A stretch of 34,024 nucleotides of DNA. It comes from Onstottus_B arcticum (GTDB lineage: Bacteria; Acidobacteriota; Blastocatellia; UBA7656). Under the pieces are notes generated by a model. It saw only the letters and a program-made list of their open reading frames with translations. It searched no databases and had not been told where the DNA came from. The first letter of the stretch is position 1, and every line of letters begins with the position of its first letter. This document shows, one piece after another, positions 28,925-34,024 of the stretch. The stretch is taken from contig JBBPIE010000049.1 of the NCBI GenBank assembly GCA_038040485.1, forward strand, positions 1 through 34,024. Reading direction: 5' to 3'. A program made the position numbers and the translations under genes.

Positions 28925-29361
28925 ACCAGCCCGCCTCCTTCCTGGTCTTTTCGAGAGATGAACCTGGTCTTTATCGGAAGCTTGGCGGCCGCGAGTCTGA
29001 TTGCCTCGCGCGCGGTCTTCTCATCGACGCCTTCCATCTCGAACAGCACGCGCCCCGGTTTGACCACCGCGACCCAACCTTCGGGCGCGCCCTTGCCTTT
29101 GCCCATACGAGTTTCAGCAGGCTTCTTGGTGATGGGCTTATCGGGGAAAACGCGAATCCAGATCTTGCCGCCACGCTTGATAAAGCGAGTCATCGCGACG
29201 CGCGAGGCTTCGATCTGTTTGCCGGTGATCCACGCGGGCTCCATCGCTTTCAGGCCGTACTCGCCAAAAGAGATTTCGGCGCCGCGCGTTGCAACGCCGC
29301 TCATCCGCCCGCGTTGCTGCTTGCGGTACTTCATTCGTTTTGGAATCTTGTATTCAGCCAT
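28921..29361 (-). CDS. rplP: Ribosomal protein L16 (uL16)
   Basis: ATG at 29361 gives 146 residues, a normal length is about 137-145. MAEYKIPKRMKYRKQQRGRM, ATRGAEISFGEYGLKAMEP, W-ITGKQIEASRVAMTRFIKRG-GKIWIRVFPDKPITKKPAETRMGKGKG are standard, GKG being near the peptidyl transferase centre. A longer frame would translate the TTTTGGA repeat upstream (residues such as NPKSKIQNPKSKI) and is rejected. Confidence 0.97.
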   Translation of the reverse strand: MAEYKIPKRMKYRKQQRGRMSGVATRGAEISFGEYGLKAMEPAWITGKQIEASRVAMTRFIKRGGKIWIRVFPDKPITKKPAETRMGKGKGAPEGWVAVVKPGRVLFEMEGVDEKTAREAIRLAAAKLPIKTRFISRKDQEGGGLV

Positions 29362-29371
29362 AACGCTACCA

Positions 29372-29463
29372 ATTTTGGATTTTGGATTTTGGATTTTGGA
29401 TTTTGGATTAAAGACTCGGCCCACCAGCCTCTGTCCAAAATCCAAAATCTAAAATCCAAAATC
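29372..29463. repeat. Heptamer-repeat hairpin, rpsC/rplP spacer (TTTTGGA family)
   Basis: Left arm is five perfect tandem TTTTGGA units (29373-29407), the cleanest array in the window; right arm TCCAAAA TCCAAAA TCTAAAA TCCAAAA TCG (29433-29463). The unrelated central loop is about 23 bases. It ends two bases before the rpsC stop codon. Confidence 0.88.
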
Positions 29464-29464
29464 G

Positions 29465-30121
29465 TTAAGCTCTTCTCGCCTGCGCGGCGCGCCGTATGGT
29501 CATCTCCTCGCCCCGGTAGATCCACACCTTCACGCCGATGACGCCAAACGTCGTGTGCGCTTCCGCAAACCCGTAGTCGATGTCCGCTCGCAACGTGTGC
29601 AAAGGAAGCCGGCCCTGCAGATACCATTCCGACCGCGCGATCTCGGCGCCGTTCAGCCGGCCCGAAACTCGAACCTTGATTCCCTGAGCCCCAAATCTTT
29701 GAGCGTTCTCAACTGCGCGCCTCATCGCCCGGCGAAACGCGATGCGCTTTTCGAGCTGCTGCGCGATCTGCTCAGCTTGAAGCTGCGCGTTCAGCTCCGG
29801 TTTGTGAATCTCCTGGATGTTGACGTAGACCTCGCGGCCCGTCCGGTCTTTGATCTCGCCCTTGAGCTTGTCGATCTCCGCGCCCTTGCGCCCGATGATG
29901 ATGCCCGGACGTGAGGTGTGGATGATGATCTTCAGCTTGTTGGCAGCGCGCTCGACGTCGATATGCGAGACGCCCGCGCCGGCAAACCGGGACTTCAGCT
30001 CTTTCTTGAGCTTCAGGTCTTCGTGCAACAGTTCGGCATAGTCGCGCTTGGCTATCCAGTTCGAATGCCAGCCGCGATTGAAGCCGAGCCTGAAACCATA
30101 CGGATGAACTTTCTGACCCAC
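29465..30121 (-). CDS. rpsC: Ribosomal protein S3 (uS3), GTG start
   Basis: The conserved N-terminus GQKVHPYGFRLGFNRGWHSN is preceded by a GTG (30121-30119) with GGAGGA seven bases upstream, giving 218 residues; no ATG suits. The KH domain is seen (IIIHTSRPGIIIGRKGAEID-KLKGEI), then the S3 C-terminal domain with GRLNGAEIARSEWYLQGRLP-LHTLRADIDYGFAEAHTTFG-VIGVKVWIYRGE. S3 forms part of the mRNA entry and has helicase activity. It ends next to the repeat at 29372. Confidence 0.98.
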   Translation of the reverse strand: MGQKVHPYGFRLGFNRGWHSNWIAKRDYAELLHEDLKLKKELKSRFAGAGVSHIDVERAANKLKIIIHTSRPGIIIGRKGAEIDKLKGEIKDRTGREVYVNIQEIHKPELNAQLQAEQIAQQLEKRIAFRRAMRRAVENAQRFGAQGIKVRVSGRLNGAEIARSEWYLQGRLPLHTLRADIDYGFAEAHTTFGVIGVKVWIYRGEEMTIRRAAQARRA

Positions 30122-30133
30122 AATTCCTCCATC

Positions 30134-30185
30134 GTGAAGCGTAATTCGTGATGCGTGAAAGAACGCGTCACGGATCACGCATTAC
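30134..30185. repeat. Heptamer-repeat hairpin, rplV/rpsC spacer (GTGATGC family)
   Basis: Left arm GTGAAGC GTAATTC GTGATGC GTGAA (30134-30159); right arm GCGTCAC GGATCAC GCATTAC (30165-30185). The right arm contains the TAA stop codon of rplV (30182-30184). Confidence 0.75.
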
Positions 30186-30544
30186 GTTTCCTTTTCCGAC
30201 TCAACCTCGATCGTTATATGACTCTGCCAGCGGCGCTCACGATAAGCGCGGCCCATCGGCGCCGGCCTCACTCTTCGGCGGAACTTAGTCGGGCCCAGGT
30301 CAACGGTAGCCTCCGAAATAACAAGCCGGTCCACGTCGATCGCCACATTGAGCTGGTCAGCCTTCTGCGTCGCGTTCGCGATCGCCGACCGAAGCGTCAT
30401 CTCGATAGGCCCAGCCGCGCGCTTATTCGTCCCCTTCAACACCAGGATCGCCTCGTTGACCTTGCGCCCGCGAATCAGATCGACCACAAGCCGCGCTTTC
30501 TGCGGCGAGCCTTTGATGTACTTTGCTACAGCTCGTGCCTTCAT
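30182..30544 (-). CDS. rplV: Ribosomal protein L22 (uL22)
   Basis: A 120-residue protein: MKARAVAKYIKGSPQKARLV-VDLIRGRKVNEAILVL, AAGPIEMTLRSAIANA, LVISEATVDLGPTKFRRRVR-PAPMGRAYRERRWQSHITI. The beta hairpin near 80-100 reaches the exit tunnel and is a macrolide-resistance site. Three bp separate it from rpsS. Its stop lies inside a repeat arm. Confidence 0.98.
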   Translation of the reverse strand: MKARAVAKYIKGSPQKARLVVDLIRGRKVNEAILVLKGTNKRAAGPIEMTLRSAIANATQKADQLNVAIDVDRLVISEATVDLGPTKFRRRVRPAPMGRAYRERRWQSHITIEVESEKET

Positions 30545-30547
30545 GGC

Positions 30548-30844
30548 TTACTTGCCTCCCGGTGCTTTCCTGACGGTCCTATCGCTCTTCTCAGGATGGC
30601 CCTTGAACTGCCGTGTAGGGGAGAACTCGCCCAGCCGGTGGCCGACCATGTTCTCCTGAATATAGACCGGGATGAACTTCTTCCCGTTGTGGACTGCGAT
30701 CGTATGACCAACCATCTCTGGAAAAATAGTCGAGCGGCGAGACCATGTCTTGTGGACCCGCTTCTCGTTAGCCTGATTCAGCTTCCTGATTGCCACAATC
30801 ACATGCTCGTCTACGAACGGCCCTTTTTTGATTGATCTTGCCAT
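30548..30844 (-). CDS. rpsS: Ribosomal protein S19 (uS19)
   Basis: ATG at 30842-30844 gives 98 residues; the extended frame to 30889 would include the repeat upstream. MARSIKKGPFVDEHVIVAIR, TWSRRSTIFPEMVGHTIAVH-NGKKFIPVYIQENMVGHRLG-EFSPTRQFKGH are canonical. S19 is in the small-subunit head near the A site. Confidence 0.98.
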   Translation of the reverse strand: MARSIKKGPFVDEHVIVAIRKLNQANEKRVHKTWSRRSTIFPEMVGHTIAVHNGKKFIPVYIQENMVGHRLGEFSPTRQFKGHPEKSDRTVRKAPGGK

Positions 30845-30852
30845 AGTCTTTT

Positions 30853-30903
30853 CGTGATCCGTGATCCGTGACGCGTGATCACCAATCACGCATCACGCCT
30901 CAC
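30853..30903. repeat. Heptamer-repeat hairpin, rplB/rpsS spacer (GTGATCC family)
   Basis: GTGATCC GTGATCC GTGACGC GTGATCA (30854-30881), then AATCACG CATCACG CCTCAC (30884-30903). A near-symmetrical hairpin with a two-base loop region. Confidence 0.82.
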
Positions 30904-30906
30904 TTG

Positions 30907-31731
30907 TTATTTCTTTGCTCTCCGCACGATGAACTTGTCTGTGCGCTTGTTGTTCCTAGTCTTGTAGCCGCGAGTCGGCTGGCCCCAGGGAGTCACCGGG
31001 TTGCGGCCTCCTGAGGTTTTCCCTTCGCCTCCGCCGTGCGGATGATCCACGGGATTCATCGCGACGCCGCGGACCTTTGGACGCCGACCGAGCCAGCGTT
31101 TGCGCCCGGCCTTGCCCAGCGAGACATTGCTATGCTCGATATTTCCGATCTGGCCCACAGTTGCGTAGCACTCGATGTTGACCTTGCGAATCTCTCCGCT
31201 CGGCAATCGAAGCTGCGCCCAGTCGCCTTCCTTTGCCACAAGCTGAGCCGCGCCACCCGCGGCCCTCACCATTTGCGCGCCCTTCCCGGGACGCAACTCG
31301 ACGTTGTGAATGGTCGTACCCAACGGGATAAACCTCAGCGGCAGCGCGTTACCCGCAATGATGTCCGCCTCAGGTCCGGACACAACCGTCTGGCCCGCCT
31401 TCAATCCAACCGGCGCGATTATGTATCGTTTCTCGCCATCGGCGTAGTGAAGCAGCGCGATGTTCGCCGAGCGGTTGGGATCGTACTCAATGGTGGCGAC
31501 TTTCGCGGGGATACCGCTCTTGTCGCGTTTGAAGTCGACAATTCGATATTGCCGCTTCTGCCCGCCGCCCCGCCGGCGCATCGTGATGTGGCCATCGTTG
31601 TTGCGGCCGGAGATACGCTTCTTTGGCTCAAGCAGCGGCTCGTACGGGCGATCCCCCGTCAGCTCCTCGCGAGTGAGGTACGTCTGATAGCGCCGCGCCG
31701 GCGATGTCGGTGTCAGCTTCTTGATTCCCAT
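30907..31731 (-). CDS. rplB: Ribosomal protein L2 (uL2)
   Basis: A 274-residue protein needed for peptidyl transferase centre formation. MGIKKLTPTSPARRYQTYLT, KRISGRNNDGHITMRRRGGG-QKRQYRIVDFKR, AGTIEYDPNRSANIALLHYA-like sequence, and the C-terminal MNPVDHPHGGGEGKTSGGRN-PVTPWGQPTRGYKTR with the conserved His next to the peptidyl transferase site. Length and order (rplW-rplB-rpsS) are standard. Confidence 0.98.
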   Translation of the reverse strand: MGIKKLTPTSPARRYQTYLTREELTGDRPYEPLLEPKKRISGRNNDGHITMRRRGGGQKRQYRIVDFKRDKSGIPAKVATIEYDPNRSANIALLHYADGEKRYIIAPVGLKAGQTVVSGPEADIIAGNALPLRFIPLGTTIHNVELRPGKGAQMVRAAGGAAQLVAKEGDWAQLRLPSGEIRKVNIECYATVGQIGNIEHSNVSLGKAGRKRWLGRRPKVRGVAMNPVDHPHGGGEGKTSGGRNPVTPWGQPTRGYKTRNNKRTDKFIVRRAKK

Positions 31732-31740
31732 CCCACCCTC

Positions 31741-31825
31741 ATTGCGGATTGCGGAATTCGGATTGCGGATTCGGGATTGACCATCACTTCTTCAATCCGC
31801 AATCCGCAATTCGCAATCCGCAATC
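31741..31825. repeat. Heptamer-repeat hairpin, rplW/rplB spacer (GGATTGC family)
   Basis: Left arm ATTGC GGATTGC GGAATTC GGATTGC GGATTCG GGATTG (31741-31779); right arm CAATCCG CAATCCG CAATTCG CAATCCG CAATC (31793-31825). The right arm runs into the stop codon of rplW (31824-31826). Confidence 0.87.
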
Positions 31826-32153
31826 AGATAGCGTCCTCGTACATGATCGCCTTCTCGCCTGCCTTCAGTGTGACGAAAGCCTTCTTCCAGTCCGAACGGC
31901 GGCCCATCTCGCGCCGCGACGGTATGCGCTTCATCTTGCCGCGATAGTTAGCGACACGCACTTCTTCAACCTTGACGCCCAGCACCTTCTCGACGGCGCG
32001 CTTGATTTCGGGTTTGGTCGCCCGCACGTGAACCTTGAGCGTCAGCATCTGGCGCGTGTTGCCTGTTCGCCCCATGGCTTCTGCTTCGTCTTTCATCGTC
32101 AGCGCCTTTTCCGTGATGACCGGTCCTTTGACGACGTCCCAAATGCTTTTCAT
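31824..32153 (-). CDS. rplW: Ribosomal protein L23 (uL23)
   Basis: A 109-residue protein: SIWDVVKGPVITEKALTMKD, LKVHVRATKPEIKRAVEKVL-GVKVEEVRVANYRGKMKR, RSDWKKAFVTLKAGEKAI. L23 at the tunnel exit docks trigger factor and SRP. Eleven bp separate it from rplD. The final codons fall in a repeat arm. Confidence 0.97.
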   Translation of the reverse strand: MKSIWDVVKGPVITEKALTMKDEAEAMGRTGNTRQMLTLKVHVRATKPEIKRAVEKVLGVKVEEVRVANYRGKMKRIPSRREMGRRSDWKKAFVTLKAGEKAIMYEDAI

Positions 32154-32164
32154 CGGAGCTCTCC

Positions 32165-32791
32165 CTACTTGTTGCTCAACTGCTTGTCTAGCTGCGCCGC
32201 CGCCTCGCGCGAGACCGCAAGGTGTTCGTGCGTCAGCAGGTCGTAGACGTTAACCGAACTGGGCGACACGCACGTTACCTCGCGCAGGTTCCGCGACGAC
32301 AGCGCCAAATTAGCGTTCACCGAGTCAATGATCAGCGTGTGTTTATCGAGACCCAGGCTCGCAAGCGTCGCGGCAAAATCCCTGGTCTTGTGCGTCTGAA
32401 GCTCGAAGTTCTCGACAATCACCAGCCCGCCTTCGCGCAGCCGCTCCGACAACACTGACTTTATCGCCCCTCGCCGCATTTTCTTCGGAACTCGATATGA
32501 CCAGTCGCGAGGCTGCGGCCCGTGAACGTTTCCGCCGCCCTTCCACAGCGGGCTTCGAATGCTGGCGATTCGCGCGCGGCCAGTTCCCTTCTGCTTCCAG
32601 AGCTTCTTGCCCGACCCGCTCACATCGCCCCGCGTTTTTGTCGCCGATGTACCAGCCCGCTGGTTCGCAAGATAGTTCTTCACCGCCTCATAGATGAGCG
32701 GCTTGTTGAGCGGCGCCCCGAACACCTCGTCCGACAGCTCAAGCTCGCCGACCTCTTCGTTCTTCAGGTTCTTGACCTTCACAACAGGCAT
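32165..32791 (-). CDS. rplD: Ribosomal protein L4 (uL4)
   Basis: A 208-residue protein. MPVVKVKNLKNEEVGELELS, VFGAPLNKPLIYEAVKNYLA-NQRAGTSATKTRGDVSGSGK-KLWKQKGTGRARIASIRSPLWKGGG, GPQPRDWSYRVPKKMRR, then VENFELQTHKTRDFAATLA are standard. It lines the exit tunnel. In E. coli it represses the S10 operon; the leader region needed to test this lies mostly outside the window. Confidence 0.98.
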   Translation of the reverse strand: MPVVKVKNLKNEEVGELELSDEVFGAPLNKPLIYEAVKNYLANQRAGTSATKTRGDVSGSGKKLWKQKGTGRARIASIRSPLWKGGGNVHGPQPRDWSYRVPKKMRRGAIKSVLSERLREGGLVIVENFELQTHKTRDFAATLASLGLDKHTLIIDSVNANLALSSRNLREVTCVSPSSVNVYDLLTHEHLAVSREAAAQLDKQLSNK

Positions 32792-32809
32792 CTCTTCGCT
32801 CCATCCACA

Positions 32810-32884
32810 GTGATTCGTAACGTGTGATCCGTGACCGGATCGAGTTTCGTCTTCTTCTCACGCATCACGCATTACGGATCACGG
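32810..32884. repeat. Heptamer-repeat hairpin, rplC/rplD spacer (GTGATTC family)
   Basis: Left arm GTGATTC GTAACGT GTGATCC GTGAC (32810-32835); right arm TCACGCA TCACGCA TTACGGA TCACGG (32858-32884). A non-repeat insert of about 22 bases forms the loop. Confidence 0.8.
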
Positions 32885-32890
32885 TTCCAA

Positions 32891-33520
32891 TTACTGCACC
32901 TTCTTGATCAACACGTAAGCACCAGTCGGTCCTGGCAAAGCGCCGCGAATCATCAGCAGGTTGTTTGCGGCGTCAACCGCGACGACTCGCAAATTCTTGA
33001 TCGTCTTGCGCTCGTCGCCCATGTGGCCGGCCATCTTGGTGCCCTTGAACACTCGCGACGGATACGCCGAAGCGCCAATGCCGCCGGGCGCGCGGTGAAA
33101 CATCGACCCGTGAGTCGCGCGGCCTCCGTGAAACCCGTGACGTTTCATGAAACCGGCGAATCCGCGTCCCTTGGACTTGCCGATCACGTCAACAAGATCG
33201 TTCTCGTTGAATATGTCCACCAGGATCTTGTCGCCGACGCTTGTGGCTTCATCGCTAGGCTCGATTCGCACCTCGCGAAGCACCCGAGTAGGAGGCACGC
33301 CAGCTCGCTTGAAGTGCCCCTCGGTCGGCTTGTTCACCCTGCGCGGCGGCTTTTCTTCAACCAGCCCCAGCTGCACCGCGTTGTAACCGTCGGTGTTGAC
33401 GGTCTTCTTTTGAACGACGATGCACGGACCGGCCTTTATCACCGTTACAGGTGTGACCGTGCCGTCCTCCGCGAACAACTGCGTCATCCCGAGCTTCTTA
33501 CCAATTATTCCGTTGACCAT
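32891..33520 (-). CDS. rplC: Ribosomal protein L3 (uL3)
   Basis: ATG at 33518-33520 gives 209 residues (MVNGIIGKKLGMTQLFAEDG); only a weak AAG precedes it. KGRGFAGFMKRHGFHGGRAT-HGSMFHRAPGGIGASAYPSR-VFKGTKMAGHMG is the central motif near the peptidyl transferase centre. In E. coli the Gln at the equivalent of position 150 is methylated by PrmB; here the aligned residue in GIGASAYP is Ala, so that modification cannot occur. Order rpsJ-rplC-rplD is standard. Confidence 0.98.
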   Translation of the reverse strand: MVNGIIGKKLGMTQLFAEDGTVTPVTVIKAGPCIVVQKKTVNTDGYNAVQLGLVEEKPPRRVNKPTEGHFKRAGVPPTRVLREVRIEPSDEATSVGDKILVDIFNENDLVDVIGKSKGRGFAGFMKRHGFHGGRATHGSMFHRAPGGIGASAYPSRVFKGTKMAGHMGDERKTIKNLRVVAVDAANNLLMIRGALPGPTGAYVLIKKVQ

Positions 33521-33526
33521 AATTCT

Positions 33527-33613
33527 TAGTCCTTTGTCATTGGTCACTCGTCATTGGTCATTTGCGCGCGCCGGGCGCCGACAAAGGACTAATGACAAAC
33601 GACTAAGGACAAA
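33527..33613. repeat. Heptamer-repeat hairpin, rpsJ/rplC spacer (GTCATTG family)
   Basis: Left arm TTAGTCC TTTGTCA TTGGTCA CTCGTCA TTGGTCA TTTG (33527-33564 region); right arm ACAAAGG ACTAATG ACAAACG ACTAAGG ACAAAC (33581-33613). Loop contains the GC-rich CGCGCGCCGGGCGCC. Confidence 0.83.
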
Positions 33614-33615
33614 CC

Positions 33616-33942
33616 TTATTTGTGGTCCTTGCCGAAGGCTTTGATCTCGACGTCCACGCCTGCGGGCAAGTCGAGCTTCATCAGCGCGTCAACCGTCTGT
33701 GGCGTCGGGTCGAGTATGTCCATAAGCCGTTTGTGAGTCCGAATCTCGAACTGCTCGCGACTCTTCTTATCGACGTGCGGGCTGCGCAGCACGGTGTACT
33801 TGTTCTTGACCGTGGGTAGCGGAATCGGCCCCGCCACTCGCGCGCCTGTTCGCTTGGCCGTGTCGACTATCTCAGCAGTCGACTGGTCGAGCACCCGATA
33901 GTCATAGCCCTTGAGTCGAATCCTTATCTTTTCATTCAGCAT
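33616..33942 (-). CDS. rpsJ: Ribosomal protein S10 (uS10)
   Basis: A 108-residue protein: RIRLKGYDYRVLDQSTAEIV-DTAKRTGARVAGPIPLPTVK-NKYTVLRSPHVDKKSREQFE-IRTHKRLMDI, the conserved loop that also binds NusB in antitermination. First gene of the S10 operon. tuf usually lies before it; only 82 bp upstream are visible here and they hold no gene. The stop codon is just left of the spacer repeat at 33527. Confidence 0.98.
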   Translation of the reverse strand: MLNEKIRIRLKGYDYRVLDQSTAEIVDTAKRTGARVAGPIPLPTVKNKYTVLRSPHVDKKSREQFEIRTHKRLMDILDPTPQTVDALMKLDLPAGVDVEIKAFGKDHK

Positions 33943-34024
33943 AGTTCGTATCCCGCTCGCCGGCGTAATAGGCTTCCGAAGCCGGTTTCACGCCTATTCC
34001 ATTACGTCTGACACTGTGCCCGCG
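33943..34024. other. Region upstream of rpsJ, incomplete
   Basis: Non-coding as far as visible. Contains an inverted repeat AATAGGC / GCCTATT around 33967-33996 enclosing GGCTTC-CGAAGCC. It may be a leader structure of the S10 operon or the end of an upstream gene's terminator. The window ends before this can be decided. Confidence 0.4.

Noticed and set aside
29362..29445. N-terminal extension of L16 with repeated NPKSKIQ residues
   Set aside because: It is the translation of the TTTTGGA repeat; the family start MAEYKIPKRM is at 29361.
31036..31947. 303-codon plus-strand frame opposite rplB
   Set aside because: It is an antisense frame of rplB that runs through a heptamer repeat; not a gene.
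19871..33613. CRISPR array
   Set aside because: The repeated units are 7 bases long, contiguous and arranged as inverted arms within single spacers; there are no unique spacers between repeats and no cas genes.

Overview
The window reads as a piece of a moderately GC-rich bacterial chromosome, most likely Acidobacteriota (Blastocatellia-like). This is an inference from the style of the proteins (RodZ-type protein with a proline-rich linker, zinc-ribbon ribosomal proteins, a microcompartment gene pair) and was not confirmed by any search. About half of it (16.8-34.0 kb) is one very long minus-strand ribosomal-protein superoperon, transcribed right to left: rpsJ-rplC-rplD-rplW-rplB-rpsS-rplV-rpsC-rplP-rpmC-rpsQ-rplN-rplX-rplE-rpsN-rpsH-rplF-rplR-rpsE-rpmD-rplO-secY-adk-map-rpmJ-rpsM-rpsK-rpsD-rpoA-rplQ. 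This is the fused S10, spc and alpha operons, with secretion (SecY), nucleotide metabolism (Adk) and N-terminal Met removal (Map) genes embedded; infA is absent from its usual place between map and rpmJ. A hairpin downstream of rplQ looks like its terminator. It is followed in the same direction by accB-accC (first step of fatty acid synthesis) and thiE (thiamine phosphate synthase).

Left part: a window-truncated CorA-type Mg2+/Co2+ channel (1-822) and a half-size GDT1/TMEM165-type cation transporter (1156-1428), both minus; a poorly supported secreted hypothetical at 1565 that may be frameshifted; then a two-gene bacterial microcompartment (BMC) unit on the minus strand, a BMC-H shell protein (4427-4822) followed by a CoA-acylating aldehyde dehydrogenase with an unusual C-terminal tail (2582-4330). 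A RodZ-like protein (5076-5939, plus) is divergent from it; recognisable promoters face both ways.

Between rodZ (ends 5939) and the DinG-like helicase (11973-14030, plus) lies a visibly more AT-rich segment that looks like a small accessory island: a membrane-anchored zinc-ribbon/winged-helix hypothetical, a 49-residue ribbon-helix-helix-like protein overlapping the 3' end of a protein with two ACT domains and a TIR/deoxyribosyltransferase-like C-terminus, a serine hydroxymethyltransferase, and, divergently, a second TIR/deoxyribosyltransferase-like protein with an FELG motif and a helical tail. No integrase or tRNA border was found. The composition suggests a nucleotide- or NAD-directed effector module, possibly defence-related, coupled to amino-acid sensing; this is a hypothesis.

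The most striking non-coding feature is in the ribosomal superoperon: thirteen of its longer intergenic spacers are filled by hairpins whose arms are degenerate tandem repeats with a strict 7-base period (unit families GTGATTC, TTTTGGA, GGATTGC, GTCCGTA, GTCATTG), and several arms include the stop codon of the preceding gene. A second, GC-rich palindromic family occupies the rplN/rplX spacer and the thiE/accC spacer. Ribosomal protein L30 also carries a clear 66-bp in-frame tandem duplication.
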